NCBI RefSeq assembly: GCF_900105155.1
Contig: NZ_LT629762.1
Span: forward strand, 2,829,001 to 2,893,000
Source of the DNA: Pseudomonas prosekii
GTDB lineage: Bacteria; Pseudomonadota; Gammaproteobacteria; Pseudomonadales; Pseudomonadaceae
Length of the DNA: 64,000 nt
Reading direction: 5' to 3'
In this document: piece after piece, positions 41,548-49,199 of the stretch
Layout of the letters: each line of letters starts with the position of its first letter
Numbering within the stretch: the first letter of the stretch is position 1
Program-made: the position numbers and the translations under genes
The notes under the pieces: generated by a model
The model's database searches: none
The model's input: the letters and a program-made list of their open reading frames with translations, nothing else
Told to the model about the DNA's origin: nothing

Positions 41548-41976
41548 ACAGCAGCCCCTTGGTCATACATTTCGTCCATTTCCCACAGGCTTTATGGGGA
41601 TGTCCTAAGGACCGCGTTGATTCATGGGTCGAAAGACAGGCGAAATGTTTTGTTGTAGTTGTTTGGTAGCCAATCTGTGCCAATTGCTCGGCAATTTCAA
41701 CAGGTCCAACCGTGACTGGTCAGTTCTCGTCAGCGTAGCCTGATTTATTCTCGCTGGGCGGTTCACGAATCCGCAACGGATGTGTTTAGAATGCCCCTCG
41801 TCACGATTACCCAGGGTTCGGCCGGGGGCTTTTTCGACCCCGCGAAACTGACCATTAAAACAAGAACGTAGACGGGCAAGAAGACGATCGACGAGCCGCG
41901 GCAAACGCCGCCTCGATCCGCCGCTTCGCCGTCATAGAGTGGGGCTGCCGGGACGGTGGTTTCATCGTGGGATGCC
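41548..41976. promoter_or_regulatory. Divergent regulatory region between rmd and the glycan-modification operon (429 bases, no gene)
   Basis: This gap should hold both divergent promoters. TAGAAT at 41787-41792 is a possible -10 for the plus-strand operon, without a convincing -35. A G/C stretch around 41815-41850 (GGCCGGGGGC...GACCCC) could fold in the plus leader, so an attenuator or antiterminator leader is possible. I see no JUMPStart/ops-like element and no open frame with a good ribosome-binding site. Confidence 0.35.
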
Positions 41977-43596
41977 ATGAACTTCATTCTTTACTCGGAC
42001 GTCAACGACAGCTCCATCAGCCAGAGTCTCGGGCGTCCCGAATACAGTTATTACTTCGTGCTCAAGGCCTATCGCCCGGTGCTCGAAAGCCTTGGGCGGG
42101 TGCACGTGGTGTCCGCCGTTGCCGAGGTTGATGCGCTTTACCAGCAACACCTCGCTGCCGGCGAAGACAGCTTGTTCCTGTGCTTCACGCCGCCGCACAA
42201 AACCCCGAATAATCTGCAATGCCCGATGGTCTGCGTGGTTGCCTGGGAGTTTGACTCGATCCCCGCCGAACACTGGGACAACGACCCGCGCCATGACTGG
42301 AGCCAGACGTTGGCGCGGCATGGCCGGGTGATCACTTTGTCCAGCCACACCGCGCAGGCGATCCGCCGCACGCTGGGCCAGGACTTCCCGGTGCTGGTGC
42401 TGCCGACGCCGCTGTGGGAACGCTTCGCCGAGGTGCGTGAGCAGTATCCGAGCACGCCGATCAACCCCGGCACCACGTTGCAGATCAAGGGCTGCATCCT
42501 CGACAGCCGGCCGATGGGCTTGTCCGCCGATGGCTTGATCGCGCCGATCTTCAATGAGCAGGAACTGGAAATCCGTGGCCTCAATCTCGAAGCGCCCGCG
42601 CCAGAACCCGAAGCGCCGCCACCGCCACCGCCACTGACCCTGCGCCGCCGTGCATTCATCAGCAAACATTACCTGCGCGAAATCTATCGCGCGCTCAAGC
42701 ACAACGCGCTGCTGTGGTACCGCGAAGCGGCTCGCGACCTGGTGCCCGAGGCCGTCCGCCCCCATCTGGCGCGGTTACGATCCGCGCCGCCCGCACCAGC
42801 GCCTGCGCCCGAACCCCTGCAAGTGCCCACCACGCTAAGCGAAACCCTCGAACTCGCCGAACACCCGCAAGCCAACCTGCCCGACACCAGCCAACACGTC
42901 GAAATCGACGTCAGCGGCGTGGTCTATGTCAGCGTGTTCAACCCCGATGACGGGCGCAAGAACTGGCATCACCTGATCACCGCGTTCTGCTGGGGCCTGC
43001 GCGACGCCGCAGACGCGACGCTGGTGCTGAAGATGACGCAGAACGATCTCTCGACCTATTACGTCGAGCTGATCACCTTGCTCTCGCAGCTGTCGCCGTT
43101 CAGTTGCCGCGTGGTGATCCTCCACGGTTACTTGCAGGACGACGAGTTCGCCCGGCTGTACGGCGCGGCGAGTTTCTACGTCAACGCCTCGCGCTGCGAA
43201 GGTCTGTGTTTGCCGCTGATGGAATTCATGTCGTGCGCGCGCCCGGTGATCGCGCCGAACCATACGGCGATGGCGGATTACATCGACGAGCGCGTCGGGT
43301 TCATCGTCAAGTCCAGCCACGAGCCGACAATCTGGCCGGAGGACGCGCGCATTCTCTATCGCACCTTGCGCCATCGCCCGGACTGGGGCTCGCTGAAAAC
43401 CGCGTATGAGCAGAGCTACGCCATGGCGAAAAAACGTCCAGAGGACTATCAAGCCATGGCCAGCGCCGCCAACCAACGCATGCGCGATTACTGCAGTTTT
43501 GCCCCGGTGCAGCAGCGCCTCGCGCAATTTCTGGCGCTGCCGCCGGGCGATCAAAGCACGCCGCTGGCCGCCGCTGTGGGGACGACCGCATGCTGA
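41977..43596 (+). CDS. Glycosyltransferase (GT4-like) of the rhamnan-modification operon, with proline-rich insert
   Basis: The 539-residue cytosolic glycosyltransferase starts MNFILYSDVNDSSISQSLGRPEYSYYFVLKAYRP. Its donor domain has YVSVFNPDDGRKNWHHLITAF (about residues 309-330) and the EX7E segment NASRCEGLCLPLMEFMSCARPVIAP (about 399-423). Compared with the next gene it has an extra block of about 90 residues (about 205-300), rich in Pro/Ala/Glu. The two genes are clear paralogues (LGRPEYSYYFVLK near the N-terminus, FNPxDGRKNW). The position beside rmd matches P. aeruginosa PA5455-type genes, needed for full A-band polysaccharide as far as I recall. The stop overlaps the next start. Confidence 0.82.
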   Translation: MNFILYSDVNDSSISQSLGRPEYSYYFVLKAYRPVLESLGRVHVVSAVAEVDALYQQHLAAGEDSLFLCFTPPHKTPNNLQCPMVCVVAWEFDSIPAEHWDNDPRHDWSQTLARHGRVITLSSHTAQAIRRTLGQDFPVLVLPTPLWERFAEVREQYPSTPINPGTTLQIKGCILDSRPMGLSADGLIAPIFNEQELEIRGLNLEAPAPEPEAPPPPPPLTLRRRAFISKHYLREIYRALKHNALLWYREAARDLVPEAVRPHLARLRSAPPAPAPAPEPLQVPTTLSETLELAEHPQANLPDTSQHVEIDVSGVVYVSVFNPDDGRKNWHHLITAFCWGLRDAADATLVLKMTQNDLSTYYVELITLLSQLSPFSCRVVILHGYLQDDEFARLYGAASFYVNASRCEGLCLPLMEFMSCARPVIAPNHTAMADYIDERVGFIVKSSHEPTIWPEDARILYRTLRHRPDWGSLKTAYEQSYAMAKKRPEDYQAMASAANQRMRDYCSFAPVQQRLAQFLALPPGDQSTPLAAAVGTTAC

Positions 43597-44870
43597 TCAT
43601 CATTCATTCGGAAACCAACAAGAGCAACATCCAGCAAAACCTCGGGCGCCCGGAATACAGCTATTACTTCGTGCTCAAGGAATTTCGCCCGGTGCTCGAG
43701 CGCATCGGCCAAGTGCTGGAAGTCAGCGACCCGGACGAACTGGTCGATCGCTTGTATTTCGACTGTTTGAGCCGTGGCGAGCCGTGCATTTTCCTCTCGT
43801 TCTCGCCGCCGCATCGCACGCCGATTCATTACGCCTGCCCGACCATTCCGGTGTTCGCCTGGGAGTTCAGCACCATTCCTACCGAGAGCTGGCAGGGCGA
43901 GCCGCGTCACGATTGGCGCGTGGTCCTGCAAGCGTGCGGCCGGGCGATTACGCATTCGACGTTCACGGTCAACGCAGTGCGCGAAGTGATGGGCGCCGAG
44001 TACCCGATCTGTGCGATTCCAGCGCCGGTCTGGGATCGGTTTGCCGCGCGCGGCGAACTGTTGAGCAAGCAACCGGTGGTGGCGCCGGTCAGCCTCAATT
44101 TGCGCGGCTTGTTGATCGACAGCCGCACCACCGACCTGCGCCCTTATGGCCCGCCCGCCTTGCGCGAAGGCACGCCGCTGACGTTCGACGGCCCGCCGCA
44201 GGATTGCCAGTTGCAGTTGCAAGGCGTGGTCTACACCTCGGTGTTCAACCCATACGACGGGCGCAAAAACTGGCAGGACATGATCAGCGCGTTTTGCACC
44301 ACGTTCCGCGACACTCCCGACGCGACGCTGGTGCTCAAACTCACTCACCATGACATCGCCAACGCGCTCAACGACATGCTCCATCACGTCTACAAAAACC
44401 AGACATATCAGTGCCGGATCGTGTTGATCCACGGTTACCTCGCCGACCTCGATTACGAAGCGCTGGTGCAGGCCACCAGCTACGTGGTCAACAGTTCTTA
44501 CGGCGAAGGGCAGTGCCTGCCGCTGATGGAGTTCATGTCCTGCGGCAAACCGGCGATTGCGCCACTGAACACTGCGATGGCCGATTACGTTGACAGCGAC
44601 AACGCGTTTATCGTCAATTCCACTGATGAACTCACGGCGTGGCCGCACGACCCGCGCGCGGCGTTTCGCACGCTGCGTTATGTGACGGATTGGGATTCGC
44701 TGTGCAGCGCCTATCGCGCCAGTTATGACGTGGCGAAAAGTGATGTCGAGCGTTATGCGCGAATGTCGGCGCACGCGGTCAGCAGCCTGCAGCGCTTTTG
44801 CAGTCAGGCCAGCACCGAACAGCGCCTGCGAGCGTTTTTCGAGCAACGCCTGGAAGCCTCGAACGCATGA
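43590..44870 (+). CDS. Second, paralogous glycosyltransferase (GT4-like) of the operon
   Basis: The 426-residue paralogue of the preceding gene shares the N-terminus LGRPEYSYYFVLKEFRPVLE, VVYTSVFNPYDGRKNWQDMISAF and SSYGEGQCLPLMEFMSCGKPAIAP, but lacks the proline-rich insert. Tandem duplication followed by divergence is likely. It overlaps the previous gene by 7 bases and the next by 4 (ATGA). It would add or cap sugars on the rhamnan; linkage and sugar are unknown. Confidence 0.82.
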   Translation: MLIIIHSETNKSNIQQNLGRPEYSYYFVLKEFRPVLERIGQVLEVSDPDELVDRLYFDCLSRGEPCIFLSFSPPHRTPIHYACPTIPVFAWEFSTIPTESWQGEPRHDWRVVLQACGRAITHSTFTVNAVREVMGAEYPICAIPAPVWDRFAARGELLSKQPVVAPVSLNLRGLLIDSRTTDLRPYGPPALREGTPLTFDGPPQDCQLQLQGVVYTSVFNPYDGRKNWQDMISAFCTTFRDTPDATLVLKLTHHDIANALNDMLHHVYKNQTYQCRIVLIHGYLADLDYEALVQATSYVVNSSYGEGQCLPLMEFMSCGKPAIAPLNTAMADYVDSDNAFIVNSTDELTAWPHDPRAAFRTLRYVTDWDSLCSAYRASYDVAKSDVERYARMSAHAVSSLQRFCSQASTEQRLRAFFEQRLEASNA

Positions 44871-45787
44871 TCCGGCGCCTGCTCGCACGCCTGTGGCCCG
44901 CGCCGCCACTGCCTGCGCCTATGCCAACGCCTATGCCAACGCCCATGCCAGTGGCCAGCGTTTCGCCGCGCGATGTCGGTTTGCATGATGCGATTCTTGA
45001 TGGCTGGTTTCTCAACGATACCGGCGAGTTGCTCAAGGGTTTCGCGATCAGCGCTGACGACACGTTGCTGGATGTCGGTTGCGGCGAAGGCGTGGCGACG
45101 TTGTTTGCGGTGCGACAAGGCGCTTCGGTGATTTTTACCGACAGCGAACACAACAAGGTTCGCGAACTGGCGCGGCAAGTCGATGCGCAATCGACCCGAC
45201 AGAATCTCGGTTTGGTCAGCAACAGCCTGCCACTGCCGCTGGCCGACGGCTGCGCGAGCAAAGTGGTGTGCATGGAAGTGCTCGAGCACATCGCTGAACC
45301 CGAGCCGTTCATGGCCGAACTGGTGCGCATGGGCCGCCCGGGGGCGCTGTACCTGCTGAGCGTGCCGGCGCCGCTGGGCGAACAGTTGCAGCAGGGCATC
45401 GCCCCGGCCAGCTATTTTCAGTCGCCCAATCACGTACAGATTTTCAGCGCGCAACGCTTTGCCGCGCTGGTCGAAGACGCCGGGCTGGTGATCGAGCATC
45501 GCCAGGCCAGCGGGTTTTTCTGGGTCATGGGCATGATCTTCTTCTGGGCCAGCGAACGCGCGGCCGGGCGTGACTTGAGCGGCGCGGTGCGCGACCGGAT
45601 TCAGGCGCCGTATCCGCCGCTGATGGAGAGTTGGGCGAAAACCTGGCAAGACTTGCTGGCGCAGCCCAACGGCTTGGCGATCAAACAGATGCTCGATCAA
45701 TTCATGCCGAAAAGTCAGGTGATCATCGCGCGCAAACCGCTGGAGGCTGCGCCAGCATCCGCGGCCGTACCGAGGGCCGGGGCATGA
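44867..45787 (+). CDS. SAM-dependent methyltransferase (sugar/terminus modification)
   Basis: The 306-residue class I methyltransferase has motif I LLDVGCGEGVATLFA (about residues 67-81) and CMEVLEHIAEPEPFMAELVRMGRPGALYLLSVP (motif II/III, about 133-165). Residues 13-28 contain the tandem PMPTPMPTPMP tract, encoded by three 12-base repeats (44915-44951). It is related to the methyltransferase at 46932 (IDGWF/LSGWF, ALYLLSVP, KSQVIIARKP). O-methylation of rhamnose, perhaps as the end-cap read by Wzt, is inferred from context. Confidence 0.82.
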   Translation: MIRRLLARLWPAPPLPAPMPTPMPTPMPVASVSPRDVGLHDAILDGWFLNDTGELLKGFAISADDTLLDVGCGEGVATLFAVRQGASVIFTDSEHNKVRELARQVDAQSTRQNLGLVSNSLPLPLADGCASKVVCMEVLEHIAEPEPFMAELVRMGRPGALYLLSVPAPLGEQLQQGIAPASYFQSPNHVQIFSAQRFAALVEDAGLVIEHRQASGFFWVMGMIFFWASERAAGRDLSGAVRDRIQAPYPPLMESWAKTWQDLLAQPNGLAIKQMLDQFMPKSQVIIARKPLEAAPASAAVPRAGA

Positions 45788-46938
45788 GCGGCAAGCGGAT
45801 CATGGACATCGAATTGCTGCGCGGCATCGCTGTGTTGGGCGTGTTGTTCCATCACCTGCAAGGCAGTTTGTTCACCGACAGCGTGCCGACGCTGGAGAAA
45901 ATTCACGCCTGGGCGCAACCGTGGTGGGGCGTCGATCTGTTTTTCGCGATCTCCGGTTTTGTCATTGCGCGCAGTTTGATTCCGGCGCTGCACGGTTGCA
46001 GCACACGCCAGGAATACTGGCAGCAGACCCGCAACTTCTGGCTGCGCCGGGCCTTTCGCTTGCTGCCGTCGGCGTGGCTGTGGCTGGCGCTGATGCTGCT
46101 CGCCTGTTTGCTGATCAACCGTTCCGGGGCGTTCGGCAGCTTGCACGCCAACCTGCAAGCGACGCTGGCCGGCGTCGCGCAATACGCGAATTTCCGTTTT
46201 GCCGACAGCTTCTACAACTACGAGTACGGCACCAGTTTTGTCTACTGGAGTCTGGCGCTGGAGGAGCAGTTTTACTTGTTGTTCCCGCTGCTGATCCTGC
46301 TCTGCCGCAAGCATCTGGTGTGGGCGCTGCTGGCGCTGGTCGCGGTGCAACTGTTTACGCTGCGCACGCCGATTTTGATGGTGGTGCGCACCGACGCGCT
46401 GGCGCTCGGCATTCTTCTGGCGATGTGGAGCGCGCAGCCGAGTTACCTGCGTTGCGATCCGAGGTTTTTGCGGCGGCCATGGGCGGGCGTGTCGGCGCTG
46501 CTGGTGCTGGCGGTGGCGCTGAGTTTTATGGCGACGGATCGTTTCACTTTCACCAGTTACCGGATCGGCGCAATTGCCGTGCTCAGCGCGCTGCTGGTGT
46601 GGATCGCCTCTTACAACCGGGATTACTTGCTGCCCAAAGGCCTGCTGAAGAACCTCATGGTGTGGGTCGGCAGCCGTTCCTACGGGATTTACCTGATCCA
46701 CATTCCGGCGTATTTGCTGGTGCGCGAATTGATTTTCCGTTTACAAGCCGCCGGTTTGCCGAGCCCGGCCGGGCATCCGATTTTGACCATTGCCATCGCG
46801 GGCGGGCTGATCGTGCTGTTGAGCGAACTCAATTACCGCTGCGTCGAAATGCCCATGCGTAATCGCGGCGCCGCCCTGGTGCAACGTCTGAGCACGCCGC
46901 GATCCGCCGTCCCATCCTCTGGAGCTACCTCATGCTGA
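45784..46938 (+). CDS. Membrane O-acyltransferase (acyltransferase-3 family)
   Basis: The 384-residue integral membrane protein has about ten hydrophobic segments. It starts MSGKRIMDIELLRGIAVLGVLFHHLQGS, which carries the family RGIAVLxVxxxH motif (catalytic His, about residues 23-24), and later WWGVDLFFAISGFVIAR and YWSLALEEQFYLLFP. These are standard acyltransferase-3 features. It probably O-acetylates the rhamnan during assembly. It overlaps both neighbours (ATGA at the 5' end; 7 bases with the next methyltransferase). Confidence 0.88.
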   Translation: MSGKRIMDIELLRGIAVLGVLFHHLQGSLFTDSVPTLEKIHAWAQPWWGVDLFFAISGFVIARSLIPALHGCSTRQEYWQQTRNFWLRRAFRLLPSAWLWLALMLLACLLINRSGAFGSLHANLQATLAGVAQYANFRFADSFYNYEYGTSFVYWSLALEEQFYLLFPLLILLCRKHLVWALLALVAVQLFTLRTPILMVVRTDALALGILLAMWSAQPSYLRCDPRFLRRPWAGVSALLVLAVALSFMATDRFTFTSYRIGAIAVLSALLVWIASYNRDYLLPKGLLKNLMVWVGSRSYGIYLIHIPAYLLVRELIFRLQAAGLPSPAGHPILTIAIAGGLIVLLSELNYRCVEMPMRNRGAALVQRLSTPRSAVPSSGATSC

Positions 46939-47777
46939 GCATTTTGAAAAAACTCACAGGGCACTCGCCCGCGCCTGCGGCAGTCCCGGTTCAGGCAGTG
47001 ACGCCGGTAGAGCCGCCAGCGGTGGAGAAGGTCGATCCGTACATGCTCGGCTTGCACGATGCGATGCTCAGCGGCTGGTTCAATCAGGCCACTGGCGAGC
47101 TGTTCAGCGGTTTTCCGGTGACCGCCGAAGACACGCTGCTCGACGTCGGCTGTGGGGATGGCGGCAACGTGCATTTCTGCGGGATGCGCGGGGCGAAGAT
47201 CATCATTGCCGACATCGACGCGGGCAAAGTCGAGGCGACCCGCCAGCGTCTGGGCGACACCCCGGCGCGCGACGTCGAATGCCACGTCACTGACTGCAAC
47301 CCGTTACCGATTGCCGATGCGACCGCCACGCGGGTGGTGTCCACCGAAGTCATCGAGCACGTCGACGACCCGGCGCAGTTCCTCAGCGAACTGGTGCGCG
47401 TCGGCAAACCGGGGGCGCTGTACCTGCTGAGCGTGCCGCACCCAAGCTCCGAAGACCTGCAAAAAGACCTCGCCGCGCCGGAGTATTTCCAGAAGCCCAA
47501 CCACATTCGCATCATCAGCGAAGAGCAGTTCAAAGGCATGGTCAGCGATGCCGGGCTGGAAGTGCTGAGCCATAGCCAATACGGCTTTTACTGGTCGATG
47601 TGGATGCTGTTGTTCTGGGAAGCCAAAGTCGATTTCAGCAACGCCGACCACCCGTTGCTCAATCACTGGGCCGACACCTGGAAGGCGATTCTCGAATCAC
47701 CGCGCGGCGCCCAGATCAAACAGGCGCTGGACGCCGTCGTGGCGAAAAGCCAAGTCATCATCGCCCGCAAACCCTGA
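46932..47777 (+). CDS. SAM-dependent methyltransferase, paralogue of the one at 44867
   Basis: The 281-residue class I methyltransferase has motif I LLDVGCGDGGNVHFC (about residues 70-84) and STEVIEHVDDPAQFLSELVRVGKPGALYLLSVPHP (about 137-170). It ends KSQVIIARKP, as in the paralogue. It is the last gene of the five-gene plus operon, and a REP pair follows. With the other methyltransferase it suggests two methylations of the glycan, or one chain-terminating methylation. Confidence 0.85.
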   Translation: MLSILKKLTGHSPAPAAVPVQAVTPVEPPAVEKVDPYMLGLHDAMLSGWFNQATGELFSGFPVTAEDTLLDVGCGDGGNVHFCGMRGAKIIIADIDAGKVEATRQRLGDTPARDVECHVTDCNPLPIADATATRVVSTEVIEHVDDPAQFLSELVRVGKPGALYLLSVPHPSSEDLQKDLAAPEYFQKPNHIRIISEEQFKGMVSDAGLEVLSHSQYGFYWSMWMLLFWEAKVDFSNADHPLLNHWADTWKAILESPRGAQIKQALDAVVAKSQVIIARKP

Positions 47778-47803
47778 TCACCGCACACCTGTAGCAGTGA
47801 GCC

Positions 47804-47940
47804 ATTGTGGCGAGGGGGCTCGCCCCCGTTCGGCTGCGCAGCAGTCGCAATCCTGTGAGCAGTATTTGCCTGAACGGATGCGGTGACGGGTTTTGGGGCT
47901 GCTGCGCAGCCCAACGGGGGCAAGCCCCCTCGCCACGGGG
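47804..47940. repeat. REP pair (GGCGAGGGGGCTCGCCCCC type)
   Basis: GTGGCGAGGGGGCTCGCCCC near 47807 is mirrored at about 47905-47938 (ACGGGGGCAAGCCCCCTCGCCAC). Internal arms are GGCTGCGCAGCAGTCGC and GGGGCTGCTGCGCAGCCC. This is a second, distinct REP family in the window, lying between the modification operon and the DUF3142 gene. Confidence 0.8.
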
Positions 47941-48002
47941 TTATCGGTCTGCCGTGGAGTGCATTACCCTGTCGGCCTCGCATTTCAGGGATCAGGGAAG
48001 TC

Positions 48003-49199
48003 ATGTGGTTTTTCGTTCGTCTCTCGGCCCTGTTGGCGGCTGCGTTGTTGCTCAATGCCTGTGAGCAACACGCCGCGCCAGCGCTCGACCAACAACTGTA
48101 CGTCTGGCAACGCCAATGGACGCCGGCCCACGAAGCCGCGTTGCGTGACAGTCGCGCGGGTTTCTCGACGTTGCGGGTGTTGGCGTTGCAAGCCTTCCCG
48201 CAGGAAGGCTGGCGCCGGGCGCGGATTGATCCGGCGTTGCTCAAGCAGGACGGGCGGCCGCTGATTGCGGTGATTCGTCTGGATGGCCAGCTGCCGTCGC
48301 TGGATAAACAGCAGATCATCGGCCAGATCCAGCAAGTGCTCGCCGATTGGCAAACTCAAGGCTTAACCGTGAGCGGCGTCGAAATCGACCACGATGCCGG
48401 CAACGCGCGCCTGCCCGACTATCGAACCTTCCTCACGCAATTGCGCGCTGAACTGCCGAGCGCGTTACCGCTGAGCATCACCGCGCTGCCGGCCTGGCTC
48501 GACAGCGCGCAACTGGCCGAATTGCTCGCGAGCGTCGACAGCAGCGTGTTGCAAGTGCACGCGGTCAGCGATCCGCGTCGCGGCTTGTTCGACGCCAGGC
48601 AGGCTAAGCAATGGGCCCAGGCCTGGAGCCGCGTCACCACCAAACCTTTTTATCTGGCGTTGCCGGCGTATGGCGTGGCGTTGTTGCCGGGGGCCAACGG
48701 TGCGCCAGTGGTCGAAAGCGAAGTGCCGGTCGAGCGCGTCGGCAAACGCCGGGAATTGCTTGCCGATCCGTTGCAACTGAGCCAACTCGGCGCCGAATTG
48801 CGTGACGACCCGCCGGAACATCTCGCCGGGCTGATCTGGTTTCGCCTGCCGCTGGCGGGCGATCGCCGCGCCTGGAGCCTGAGCACCTTGAACGCGGTCG
48901 CGCGCGGCGACGCGCTGCAAACGCGCCTGCGCCTGCAACTCGCCGAACAAAACGGCCTCTACGACATCGCCATCAGCAATCAGGGCAACCTCGACAGCCG
49001 ATGGCCCGAGCGCCTGACGCTGGCGGTGAAAGACTGTGACGGCGCCGATGCGCTGGCCGGTTATGCATTGCAACAGACCCCGGATCTGCTTACTTTCACC
49101 CGCCTGCAAGACGGTCGAATCGCGGCCGGTGGACAGCGCGCCATCGGTTGGGCACGCTGCGCACATATTGATCAAGGAGGTTCGCATGTTTACCCGTAA
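48003..49199 (+). CDS. Lipoprotein, DUF3142 family
   Basis: The 398-residue protein starts MWFFVRLSALLAAALLLNACEQ, a lipoprotein signal with lipobox LNAC (Cys20), so it is probably anchored in the envelope. The body begins DQQLYVWQRQWTPAHEAALRDSRAGFSTLRVLALQ and contains GVEIDHDAGNARLPDYRTFLTQLRAELP, which reads like a degraded glycoside-hydrolase-like beta/alpha barrel. I recognise it as the DUF3142 family. Its function is unknown. It overlaps the next gene by 14 bases, so the pair acts together. Confidence 0.75.
   Translation: MWFFVRLSALLAAALLLNACEQHAAPALDQQLYVWQRQWTPAHEAALRDSRAGFSTLRVLALQAFPQEGWRRARIDPALLKQDGRPLIAVIRLDGQLPSLDKQQIIGQIQQVLADWQTQGLTVSGVEIDHDAGNARLPDYRTFLTQLRAELPSALPLSITALPAWLDSAQLAELLASVDSSVLQVHAVSDPRRGLFDARQAKQWAQAWSRVTTKPFYLALPAYGVALLPGANGAPVVESEVPVERVGKRRELLADPLQLSQLGAELRDDPPEHLAGLIWFRLPLAGDRRAWSLSTLNAVARGDALQTRLRLQLAEQNGLYDIAISNQGNLDSRWPERLTLAVKDCDGADALAGYALQQTPDLLTFTRLQDGRIAAGGQRAIGWARCAHIDQGGSHVYP

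Noticed and set aside
47804..47940. Repeated elements that might suggest a CRISPR array
   Set aside because: There are only two inverted copies of a REP sequence, no direct repeats with regular spacers and no cas genes.
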